NCBI GenBank assembly: GCA_028714615.1
Contig: JAQTMA010000230.1
Span: forward strand, 1 to 6,499
Length of the DNA: 6,499 nt
Direction: 5' to 3'
DNA from: Anaerolineaceae bacterium
GTDB lineage: Bacteria > Chloroflexota > Anaerolineae > Anaerolineales > Anaerolineaceae
The notes beneath the pieces are model-generated. The model did no database searches, was not told where the DNA came from, and saw only the letters and a list, made by a program, of their open reading frames with translations. Below, one piece after another: positions 1 through 5,431 of the stretch. The position numbers were made by a program, and so were the translations under genes. The stretch's first letter is position 1; every line of letters starts with the position of its first letter.

Positions 1-482
1 CTGCACCGCAGGGTTGGCCATATAGCGTCTATAAGAATTGTTGGGGCCGGCATACCTGCCACATGGCGGTTGTGAAAGCCTTGAAAGCTCTGGCGGAGAT
101 CCCGGCGGACCAGCGTTCGGAAGACGCCTGTGCCTTCATCCAGATGGCCGCCGAGTTTCTTTTGCAGCACCAAATTTACTATAGCAGCCACGATCCCTCA
201 CGGATTGCGATGCCCAATTGGCTGAAATTCGGTTTCCCACGCATGTGGGATACGGATGCCCTCGAGATTTTGTGGGTACTCTCGCGCCTGGGTTACCGCG
301 ACCCGCGTATGCAAAAGGCGGTCGACCAGTTGTTGAGCAAACAAGATGCCCAAGGCCGGTGGATATTGGAAGCGAGCTGGAAAAACCGCACCCTGGTGAA
401 CCTGGAACGCGAAGGGCAGCCCAGTAAGTGGTTGACTTTGCGGGCGCTGACCATATTGAAGCATTATTATTCCTCAGGATGA
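1..482 (+). CDS. Prenyltransferase/squalene-cyclase-like alpha-toroid protein, C-terminal part (5' end outside the window)
   Basis: The reading frame is open from the left edge (first full codon at base 3) and ends at TGA 480-482, giving 159 visible residues. There is no reason to start at the internal ATG at 63, because the conserved-looking stretch CWGRHTCHM spans it. A QW-type repeat, LLSKQDAQGRW, lies near visible residues 111-120. The remainder is paired helices (WDTDALEILWVLSRLGY; PSKWLTLRALTILK), as in alpha/alpha toroids of the terpenoid cyclase/prenyltransferase superfamily. The DxDD catalytic motif of squalene-hopene cyclases is not in the visible part. Relatives in Chloroflexota and some Firmicutes are, from memory, often labelled 'terpene cyclase/mutase family' or, misleadingly, 'nitrogen fixation protein NifH'. 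No P-loop of true NifH is present. The true substrate is unknown. The gene overlaps the next one by four bases (ATGA), suggesting translational coupling. Fold assignment is fairly sure; function is not. Confidence 0.8.
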   Translation, partial: APQGWPYSVYKNCWGRHTCHMAVVKALKALAEIPADQRSEDACAFIQMAAEFLLQHQIYYSSHDPSRIAMPNWLKFGFPRMWDTDALEILWVLSRLGYRDPRMQKAVDQLLSKQDAQGRWILEASWKNRTLVNLEREGQPSKWLTLRALTILKHYYSSG

Positions 483-1000
483 AGGGACCGATCACCAACG
501 AGCTGATCCAGGCCATCCTGGAACAATACCCATTGCAACCTTGGGGCGTTCACGGATTGTCCCATTGGGCGCGCGTTCTCGAGAATGGCCGCCGCCTGGC
601 GTCTCTGACCAGGGTAGATGTGGCGGTGGTCGAACTATTCTCCGTTTTTCACGACGCCTGCCGCGAAAATGAAGGGGTCGATTTTGTCCACGGGCGCCAC
701 GGAGCGCTTCTGGCAAAGCGCTGGCGAGGAAAGTATTTTGACCTTTCCGATGCGGCTATGGAACAGTTGGTTCAAGCGTGCGCAGGCCATACCAATGGTC
801 ACACCCGCGCCGATGTAAGCGTGCAAACCTGCTGGGATTCCGACCGGTTGGACCTCGGGCGCGTGGGGATTATTCCCTCTTCCCGGCGATTATGTACGCC
901 CGCAGCGCGTGTCCCAGAGATGATCGCCTGGGCACATCAGCGTGCACGTATGCTCTATATCCCAGCCCTTATCAAGGGGGAGTGGGGGATAGACCTTTAA
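479..1000 (+). CDS. HD-domain protein, predicted metal-dependent phosphohydrolase
   Basis: The product has 173 residues from ATG 479, which overlaps the upstream stop as ATGA. A longer in-frame version from GTG 428 would add 17 residues lying inside the upstream gene, and nothing conserved is recognisable there, so the short start is chosen. No good Shine-Dalgarno precedes it, which fits reinitiation after the upstream gene. HD-superfamily metal ligands are visible: H25 and H29 in WGVHGLSHW, the HD doublet H58-D59 followed by R62-E63-N64, H71 and H74 in a VHGRHG stretch, H104 and H108, and D120-D122 in a CWDSDRLDLGRVG block. These blocks match a small stand-alone HD family known in many bacteria. 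The HD fold supports hydrolysis of a phosphate ester or nucleotide, but the substrate is unknown. No membrane segment or extra signalling domain (GGDEF, PAS, response regulator) is present. Confidence 0.85.
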   Translation: MKGPITNELIQAILEQYPLQPWGVHGLSHWARVLENGRRLASLTRVDVAVVELFSVFHDACRENEGVDFVHGRHGALLAKRWRGKYFDLSDAAMEQLVQACAGHTNGHTRADVSVQTCWDSDRLDLGRVGIIPSSRRLCTPAARVPEMIAWAHQRARMLYIPALIKGEWGIDL

Positions 1001-1115
1001 ATCACATGGATTACCGGTCACTTTTCGTCTTCAGCAATGTGAAGGAGACTGGGATAGGTAGCCCTCATTTCTGTTCTTCCTTGGCTGGAAAACCTATGTT
1101 CATGAAAGGCGCAGC
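1001..1115. other. Short intergenic gap, no feature recognised
   Basis: These 115 bases separate the HD gene from the immunity-like gene. No terminator-like hairpin with a T-run, convincing promoter or small gene is seen. An AAGGAG sequence occurs near 1042 without a start codon at a usable distance. The end may hold the ribosome binding site of the next gene (AAAGG at 1105-1109, six bases before ATG 1116). Confidence 0.5.
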
Positions 1116-1631
1116 ATGATCCTCCCCAAAGATCGCGACCCTCGCTTCATCACCCTCCGCCGGGGTGGGACGCTCACGGATTCGGACCACCACTTGCTCT
1201 CCTTGTGGGCGGCGGTGTGTGCGGAGCACGTCCTGCCCCTTTTCGAGGCGGTGATGCCTTTGGACACGCGGCCGCGGCATGCCATTGAGCAGGCTCGCGC
1301 GTGGGTGCGCGGCGAAATCACGATGACCCAGTCCCGCACGGCGGCCGGTCATGCGATGGGGGCCGCCAGGGATCTGAGCGGAGCGCCGCGCTATGCCGCG
1401 TATGCTGCCGGTCAGGCAGCGGCGGTCGCGCACGTCGCCGCGCACGAGCTCGGCGCCGCCGCCTACGCGATCAAGGCCGTGCGTGCGGCTGCGCCAAAAG
1501 GCGATGGCGAGCGTACCGGCCGGCTCGAGTGCCGCTGGCAGCGCGACCAGTTGCCGGATGCGATTCGCGATCTTGTCCTGGACGATCAGCGGTTGCGAAA
1601 CGATATCTGCTGGTCGGTATTCGACTGCTGA
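1116..1631 (+). CDS. Imm-5-like putative immunity protein
   Basis: The product has 171 residues, starting at ATG 1116 with AAAGG (1105-1109) as a reasonable ribosome binding site. The N-terminus DPRFITLRRGGTLTDSDHHLL (residues 8-28), the block RPRHAIEQARAWVRGEI (52-68), the helix AAHELGAAAYAIKAV (108-122) and the end WQRDQLPDAIRDLVLDD followed by RNDICWSVFD match, from memory, a family annotated as 'putative immunity protein' with an Imm-5-like domain. The protein is mostly alpha-helical and alanine-rich, with no signal peptide or membrane segment, so it is probably cytoplasmic. Related domains are predicted to neutralise polymorphic toxins, but a direct immunity role is not established for stand-alone copies like this. 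No toxin gene adjoins it here. Bases 1381-1440 hold 46 G or C out of 60 (77%), clearly richer than flanking genes, which may mean recent acquisition or simply alanine/arginine-rich coding. Confidence 0.8.
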   Translation: MILPKDRDPRFITLRRGGTLTDSDHHLLSLWAAVCAEHVLPLFEAVMPLDTRPRHAIEQARAWVRGEITMTQSRTAAGHAMGAARDLSGAPRYAAYAAGQAAAVAHVAAHELGAAAYAIKAVRAAAPKGDGERTGRLECRWQRDQLPDAIRDLVLDDQRLRNDICWSVFDC

Positions 1632-1650
1632 TGGGTGACTGGTGTAGTCT

Positions 1651-1679
1651 TTGTGGTTAAAATTGGGCTACAATATACA
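1651..1679 (+). promoter_or_regulatory. Candidate sigma70-type promoter for the aldehyde dehydrogenase operon
   Basis: TTGTGG at 1651-1656 and TATACA at 1674-1679 are separated by 17 bases. They match the -35 and -10 consensus at three and four of six positions. The location, about 65 bases upstream of the aldehyde dehydrogenase start and just after the previous gene ends at 1631, is right for an operon promoter. An overlapping TACAAT at 1669-1674 is a better -10 hexamer but lacks a -35 at proper spacing. This is inference from weak matches. Confidence 0.35.
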
Positions 1680-1680
1680 G

Positions 1681-1697
1681 GCCTGATTGGATCGGGC
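1681..1697. repeat. Short inverted repeat, possible operator overlapping the transcription start
   Basis: GCCTGAT and ATCGGGC flank TGG, giving seven base pairs as RNA (one G-U) around a three-base loop, or a 17-base imperfect palindrome as DNA. It sits immediately downstream of the candidate -10 box, where repressors often bind. No regulator gene is visible beside it and no T-run follows, so it is not a terminator. Its role is inferred only from position. Confidence 0.3.
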
Positions 1698-1726
1698 ACC
1701 GAAATGATTGCGAACCATACCGGAAA

Positions 1727-1734
1727 AAGGAGGT
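1727..1734 (+). promoter_or_regulatory. Strong Shine-Dalgarno that fixes the aldehyde dehydrogenase start
   Basis: AAGGAGGT lies ten bases upstream of ATG 1744 and is nearly the full anti-16S complement. It rules against the upstream in-frame TTG at 1708, because that extension would place the site inside the coding region. It is the strongest ribosome binding site in the window. Confidence 0.8.
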
Positions 1735-1743
1735 CAGCGTTGT

Positions 1744-3330
1744 ATGGAACGTGAAAGTACATTTAAGTTAACCTATGCCACCATGTATAATCCACCCGAA
1801 GAGCTGCATGAGAACTTCGAGAAAGCCCTGGAGAAGGCGAAAGCCAGCCTGGGCCAGGAATATGGGATGATTATCGATGGAAAAGATGCCTTCGCTGCGG
1901 AGAAATTTGAAGACCACTCTCCAGCGAACACGGATGACGTTTTGGGCATCTTTCAGAAGGGCAGTGCCGCCGATGCAGACGCCGCAATTCAGGCTGCAAA
2001 ACGCGCTTTCTCAATGTGGAGCCACACGCCCTGGCAAGAGCGCGTCGCCCTGGTGCGCCGGGCTGCCGACCTGATGGACCAGCGCATCTACGATATGGGC
2101 GTGGCCGTCGCCATGGAAGTCGGCAAGAACCGCATGGAAGCACTCGGTGATGTCGCCGAGACGGCGGACCTCTTCCGCTACGCCTGCTACCAGATGGAGA
2201 AAAATGAGGGTTATGAGGTCGAGATGGGGCGCGACCCGCTGACCGGATTCATCTCGGTCAATACTTCCATCTTGCGACCGTACGGGGTCTGGGTGGTCAT
2301 CAGTCCCTTCAACTTCCCCGCCGCGCTGACCGGTGGTCCCTCCGCTGCTGCCCTGGTGGCAGGCAACACCCTGGTGATGAAGCCTGCCACCGACACACCC
2401 TGGACCAGCCGCTTCATCGCCGAGTGCCTGCGCGACGCCGGCATCCCGGCTGGAGCATTTAATTACGTAACCGGGCCGGGCTCCTCCCTGGGACAGGCAT
2501 TGATAGACCACCCGGATGTGGCGGGCATCACCTTTACCGGTTCGTTGGACGTGGGTATGAAGATTTTCCGCGATTTTGCGAGAGGGACGTGGGTGCGTCC
2601 CACCATCCTGGAGATGGGTGGGAAAAACCCGGCTATCGTCACCCGCCACGCGGACCTGACAGACGCCGCCGCAGGTATCGTTCGTTCCGCATTTGGCCTG
2701 CAAGGGCAGAAATGCTCGGCCTGTTCTCGGGTTTATATTGAAGAGCCGGTCTATGCTGAGTTACTCGACCGCCTTGTCGACTTGACCAGTAAACTCGTCA
2801 TCGGCGACCCGGTCAAACGCAGTGTATTCATGGGACCGGTGGTCAACCGCAGTTCCTATCGGGATTTCCAGAACTACACCGAAGAGCTGAGCCAGGCCGG
2901 CCGCTTCCTGACCGGCGGGAAAATTCTGACGGAAGGCGAGTACGCCAGGGGCTATTATTGCCCCCCAACGCTGGTCGCCGACGTGCCCCTCAACCAACCT
3001 TTGTGGAAAACCGAGATGTTCGTCCCGATTACCACGCTGGCGAAAGTGGGCAGTTTCGACGAAGCTATGCAGCGGGCGAATGACGTAAAATACGGCCTGA
3101 CCGCCGGTATTTATGGAAACCAGGACGAGGTTGATGAATTCTTTGATAAAATTGAAGCCGGTACCACCTACGCCAACCGCCCGCAGGGCGCCACAACCGG
3201 CGCCTGGCCGGGCTTCCAACCCTTTGGCGGGTGGAAAGGCTCCGGATCGACGGGGAAGAACTCCGGTGGACAGTATTACCTGCCGCTCTATATGCACGAG
3301 CAGATCCGTACACGGGTAAAACGCGGCTGA
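1744..3330 (+). CDS. Aldehyde dehydrogenase, 1-pyrroline-5-carboxylate dehydrogenase-like
   Basis: The product has 528 residues from ATG 1744, set by a strong ribosome binding site. It is an NAD(P)-dependent aldehyde dehydrogenase with the whole domain present. Visible sites are N190 in ISPFNFP (oxyanion/N169-type asparagine), K213 in VMKPA (cofactor binding), FTGS at 264-267, the general base E290 in ILEMGGKNP, the catalytic C324 in GQKCSACSR, E424 in KTEMFVP, and PFGGWKGSG at 493-501. The GQKCSACSR catalytic block and an about 520-residue length are typical of P5C dehydrogenases of the RocA type, which oxidise glutamate-5-semialdehyde to glutamate. The long N-terminal region with YNPPEE is also seen there. 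However, no proline dehydrogenase is adjacent, and the downstream CoA-transferase suggests it may oxidise another semialdehyde in a catabolic pathway. Superfamily membership is certain; exact substrate is not. It is probably the first gene of the operon. Confidence 0.93.
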   Translation: MERESTFKLTYATMYNPPEELHENFEKALEKAKASLGQEYGMIIDGKDAFAAEKFEDHSPANTDDVLGIFQKGSAADADAAIQAAKRAFSMWSHTPWQERVALVRRAADLMDQRIYDMGVAVAMEVGKNRMEALGDVAETADLFRYACYQMEKNEGYEVEMGRDPLTGFISVNTSILRPYGVWVVISPFNFPAALTGGPSAAALVAGNTLVMKPATDTPWTSRFIAECLRDAGIPAGAFNYVTGPGSSLGQALIDHPDVAGITFTGSLDVGMKIFRDFARGTWVRPTILEMGGKNPAIVTRHADLTDAAAGIVRSAFGLQGQKCSACSRVYIEEPVYAELLDRLVDLTSKLVIGDPVKRSVFMGPVVNRSSYRDFQNYTEELSQAGRFLTGGKILTEGEYARGYYCPPTLVADVPLNQPLWKTEMFVPITTLAKVGSFDEAMQRANDVKYGLTAGIYGNQDEVDEFFDKIEAGTTYANRPQGATTGAWPGFQPFGGWKGSGSTGKNSGGQYYLPLYMHEQIRTRVKRG

Positions 3331-3371
3331 TTGCCCCGGTCGGCGCGTCTTCGCTCTTTCAAGGTTGTGGT

Positions 3372-3397
3372 GCGGCTGGCGGGATCGCCCCAGCCGC
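3372..3397 (+). other. GC-rich hairpin downstream of the aldehyde dehydrogenase
   Basis: GCGGCTGG (3372-3379) and CCAGCCGC (3390-3397) are perfect 8-base inverted repeats around a 10-base loop; an alternative inner stem GGCG/CGCC is also possible. It starts 41 bases after the aldehyde dehydrogenase stop. No T-run follows, so it is not a canonical intrinsic terminator. It could be an mRNA-stabilising or processing structure that uncouples expression of the dehydrogenase from downstream genes. Confidence 0.5.
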
Positions 3398-3423
3398 CAT
3401 TGCCTGCCGGATCGGAGTATAGC

Positions 3424-3442
3424 CCAGGCCTGCGCAGGCTGG
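3424..3442 (+). other. Second GC-rich hairpin with a 12-base palindrome, upstream of the small membrane protein
   Basis: GCCTGCGCAGGC at 3428-3439 is a perfect 12-base palindrome. As RNA, CCAG/CTGG and CCT/AGG (3424-3442) can form a seven-pair stem with one bulged G and a GCGC loop. It ends 13 bases before ATG 3456, so it could affect ribosome access or bind a dimeric regulator. There is no T-run. Its function is unknown. Confidence 0.4.
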
Positions 3443-3455
3443 ATGGGTTATCTGT

Positions 3456-3692
3456 ATGTCCCTTACTGGCCGTATCGGCTGTTTTTTCTTGCTGGTCGGC
3501 GGCGGTTTGCTGGGTCTTTTCCTGGCGTCCGATCGCGCGCACACCCCGGTTTTCAATTACTTGATTGCCGGGGCAGGGTTGTTCCTGTTCGGCCTGTGGT
3601 TATGGTCAAAGGGCAAATCTGCCCCGCGGCGCAGCGGGCGTTTTCGCATTCTGCGCCGTCCCGGAACGAAGGATGAAGAAACCGATGAATAG
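3456..3692 (+). CDS. Small two-helix membrane protein, unknown function
   Basis: The product has 78 residues from ATG 3456 to TAG 3690-3692. A GGATGG sequence (3441-3446) is a weak ribosome binding site. Two hydrophobic segments are clear: about residues 6-24 (RIGCFFLLVGGGLLGLFLA) and 34-51 (NYLIAGAGLFLFGLWLW). A short loop (SDRAHTPVF) separates them, and a basic C-terminal tail (KGKSAPRRSGRFRILRRPGTK) ends in acidic DEETDE. By the positive-inside rule the basic tail, and hence both termini, should face the cytoplasm. The gene overlaps the start of the CoA-transferase alpha subunit by eight bases (or 20 with the upstream ATG), which supports it being real and co-translated. Similar small proteins occur, from memory, in Anaerolineae, without known function. 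It could be a small transport accessory or an unrelated envelope protein; nothing in it shows which. Confidence 0.65.
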   Translation: MSLTGRIGCFFLLVGGGLLGLFLASDRAHTPVFNYLIAGAGLFLFGLWLWSKGKSAPRRSGRFRILRRPGTKDEETDE

Positions 3693-4596
3693 CATTAGCA
3701 AAATCACCTCCCTCCACGATGCCATCGCCAGTTACGTTCACGATGGTGATACGGTCTATGCCGCCGGTTTCACCCACCTGATCCCATTCGCTGCCGGTCA
3801 CGAGATCATTCGCCAGCAGCGGAAGGAGCTGACCCTGGCGCGTGCGACACCCGACCTGATCTACGATCAGATGGTGGCGGCGGGAACCGCACGCAAAATT
3901 ATCTTTTCCTACATGGGCAACCCGGGGGTCGGATCCTTGCGCATCCTGCGCAGCGAGATTGAGGCCGGGCGCCTCGAATGGGAAGAATATTCACACTTCA
4001 GCATGATCACCCGCCTGCAGGCCGGCGCTACCGGGCTGCCGTTCATGCCCATGAACCAGACCGCCGCAACCGACCTGGAGAAAGCCAACCCGCAATACCG
4101 CCGCGTTACGGATCCGTACAGCGGGCGCGAGGTAGTGGTCGTGCCGCCGCTGCTGCCGGACGTGGCCATCGTGCACGTGCAGCGCTGCGACGCGCAAGGA
4201 AACGCCCAAATCTGGGGCATTCTCGGCGAGCAGAAAGAGGCGGCCTTCGCCTCCAAACGGGTTATCCTGACCGCGGAAGAGATCGTGGATGAGCACGTGA
4301 TCCGGTCGGATCCGAACCGCACCATCATCCCCGAGTTTCTGGTCAACGCGGTGGTGCCGGCGCCCTACGCGGCGCATCCTTCTTACACCCAGGGTTACTA
4401 TGACCGGGATAACGCCTTTTACATCGCCTGGGATGAGATCAGCGAAACGCAGCAATCCACGCAGCGCTACCTGGATGAGTGGGTCTACGGGGTTAAGGAC
4501 CGGGGTGAGTATTGGGAGAAACTCGGCGCCGAGGTGCACCAGCGCCTCTCTGTCCGGCCACGGCTGGCGACTGCAGTTAATTATGGGGAGTACTAA
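3685..4596 (+). CDS. CoA-transferase family I, subunit A (glutaconate/3-oxoadipate CoA-transferase-like)
   Basis: The product has 303 residues from ATG 3685, which overlaps the small membrane gene as ATGAATAG. An in-frame ATG at 3673 would add MKKP and is possible; still earlier starts are inside the upstream gene and unlikely. The subunit has the family I alpha fold: an N-terminal DGDTVYAAGFTHLIPFAAGHE block (20-40), GNPGVGSL (78-85), EEYSHF (100-105), PLLPDVAIVHVQRCDAQGNAQIWG (155-178), and a C-terminal SYTQGYYDRDNAFYIAWDEI stretch (233-252) characteristic of the GctA-like group. The partner subunit follows 58 bases downstream. Together they move CoA from an acyl-CoA donor to a carboxylic acid acceptor. 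The GctA/3-oxoadipate transferase group fits best, but acceptor specificity (glutaconate, 3-oxoadipate or another acid) cannot be read. The residues EEYSHF align with the region holding an active-site glutamate in IpdA of the related IpdAB hydrolases, which is noted as an alternative function. Confidence 0.9.
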   Translation: MNSISKITSLHDAIASYVHDGDTVYAAGFTHLIPFAAGHEIIRQQRKELTLARATPDLIYDQMVAAGTARKIIFSYMGNPGVGSLRILRSEIEAGRLEWEEYSHFSMITRLQAGATGLPFMPMNQTAATDLEKANPQYRRVTDPYSGREVVVVPPLLPDVAIVHVQRCDAQGNAQIWGILGEQKEAAFASKRVILTAEEIVDEHVIRSDPNRTIIPEFLVNAVVPAPYAAHPSYTQGYYDRDNAFYIAWDEISETQQSTQRYLDEWVYGVKDRGEYWEKLGAEVHQRLSVRPRLATAVNYGEY

Positions 4597-4601
4597 GAAC
4601 G

Positions 4602-4634
4602 TTATCCGCGAAATTAGCGGATAAAATGTTTTTT
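4602..4634 (+). terminator. Hairpin followed by T-run between the CoA-transferase subunit genes (possible attenuator)
   Basis: TTATCCGC (4602-4609) and GCGGATAA (4617-4624) form a perfect 8-pair stem with a 7-base loop. AATG and then six T (4629-4634) follow. The layout resembles an intrinsic terminator, though the T-run is set four bases back from the stem and the stem is only half G-C. Because it lies between two subunits that should be made in equal amounts, full termination would be surprising. Partial attenuation or no termination is more likely. Confidence 0.35.
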
Positions 4635-4657
4635 GCGAAATTTGCGGATAAAAAATG
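4608..4657 (+). repeat. Two direct copies of a 21-23-base AT-rich/GCGG repeat
   Basis: GCGAAATTAGCGGATAAAA starts at 4608 and GCGAAATTTGCGGATAAAA at 4635, giving a 27-base period. They differ at one base over this span, and both continue with A residues and TG. The first copy is also part of the hairpin beginning at 4602, and the second can pair with the same TTATCCGC arm. The second copy ends in the start codon of the downstream gene (4655-4657). Such REP-like units are often dispersed through a genome; whether this one is cannot be told from one window. Confidence 0.7.
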
Positions 4658-5428
4658 TCTTCACAATATACCTCCTCTGAACTAATGACCATCCACTCCG
4701 CCCGGTTGCTACGCGACGGCGATGTGGTTTTCGTCGGTGTGGGGTTGCCCAACCTGGCCTGCAACCTGGCGCGCCGCACCCACGCTCCCAACCTGCATAT
4801 GATCTACGAAGCCGGGGTGATCGGCGCCAGGCCGGCGCGCCTGCCCCTCTCCATCGGCGACCCGACACTTGTCAGCGGAGCCTCAGCCGTGTGCAGTATG
4901 TACGATATCTTCACACTCTACCTGCAGCGCGGGAACGTAGACGTCGGCTTCCTGGGTGGGGCGCAAATTGACCGCTTCGGCAACATCAACGCCACTGTCA
5001 TCGGCGATTACCAGCACCCCAAAGTGCGCCTTCCCGGATCGGGCGGCTCGATGGAGATCGCAGCTTGGGCCAACCGCTGTTACATCATGACTCCCCATCA
5101 AAAACGGCGCTTCCCAGCGAAGGTCGATTTCGTCACCTCGGCTGGATTTCTCGGTGGACGGGCGGAGCGGGAGGCTGCGGGCGTGCGCGGTAAAGGTCCA
5201 CAGGCTATCGTCACCGACCTGGGAATCCTGGAACCGGACGAGGGCGGCGAGCTCATCCTGGCTGCCATCCATCCCGGCGTCGCGCTGGAACAGGTGTGCG
5301 CCAACACCGGATGGCCGCTTAAAATTTCACCTGATTTGCGCACGACGGAACCTCTTCAGCCGGAGGAGCTGCGCATCCTCCGCGAAGACTTGGATCCGCA
5401 AGGATTTTACCTGAAAGGAGCAGGCTAA
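4655..5428 (+). CDS. CoA-transferase family I, subunit B (glutaconate/3-oxoadipate CoA-transferase-like)
   Basis: The product has 257 residues from ATG 4655. The ribosome binding site is poor (GGA at 4646-4648 within a repeat). The alternative in-frame ATG at 4685 has none and would remove ten residues before the conserved TIHSARLLRDGDVVFVGVGLP block, so the first is kept. E52 in MIYEAGVIG corresponds to the catalytic glutamate that forms the glutamyl-CoA intermediate in family I beta subunits. The LPGSGG turn (126-131) matches the oxyanion/CoA-binding glycine motif. GGAQIDRFGNINATVIGDY (101-119) and VTDLGILEPDEGGELILAAIHPGV are strongly characteristic. The presence of E52 argues for a real transferase rather than the IpdAB-type hydrolase, which lacks it. 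It pairs with the subunit encoded just upstream. The next gene starts three bases after its stop. Substrate specificity is undetermined. Confidence 0.92.
   Translation: MSSQYTSSELMTIHSARLLRDGDVVFVGVGLPNLACNLARRTHAPNLHMIYEAGVIGARPARLPLSIGDPTLVSGASAVCSMYDIFTLYLQRGNVDVGFLGGAQIDRFGNINATVIGDYQHPKVRLPGSGGSMEIAAWANRCYIMTPHQKRRFPAKVDFVTSAGFLGGRAEREAAGVRGKGPQAIVTDLGILEPDEGGELILAAIHPGVALEQVCANTGWPLKISPDLRTTEPLQPEELRILREDLDPQGFYLKGAG
5414..5420 (+). promoter_or_regulatory. Shine-Dalgarno of the hydroxyacid dehydrogenase gene
   Basis: AAAGGAG lies inside the last codons of the upstream subunit gene and ends 11 bases before ATG 5432. It supports that start and shows independent ribosome loading despite the three-base gap between the genes. 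Confidence 0.6.
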
Positions 5429-5431
5429 CAA

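Noticed and set aside
428..478. 17-residue N-terminal extension of the HD protein from GTG 428
   Set aside because: It lies wholly inside the upstream gene and lacks a ribosome binding site; ATG 479 with ATGA overlap is simpler.
778..1119. Open frame of 113 codons on the + strand whose end overlaps the immunity gene start
   Set aside because: It mostly overlaps the HD-domain gene in another frame and has no recognisable family or ribosome binding site; the ATGA overlap appears to be chance.
2011..2703. Long open frame on the - strand (230 codons)
   Set aside because: It is antisense to the catalytic core of the aldehyde dehydrogenase and has low-complexity His/Gly-rich composition, with no domain recognised.
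3469..3487. GCCG-TAT-CGGC followed by a T-run, resembling an intrinsic terminator
   Set aside because: The stem is only four pairs (five with G-U), and it lies inside the small membrane protein gene, where the T-run encodes Phe-Phe-Leu of the first helix.
3565..3684. 40-residue N-terminal extension of CoA-transferase subunit A
   Set aside because: It overlaps the small membrane protein gene, is Cys/Arg-rich and unlike the family N-terminus; the family block begins right after ATG 3685.
3991..4791. Long open frame on the - strand (266 codons)
   Set aside because: It is antisense to both CoA-transferase subunit genes, which have clear family motifs; its translation shows no recognisable domain and is a GC-rich shadow.
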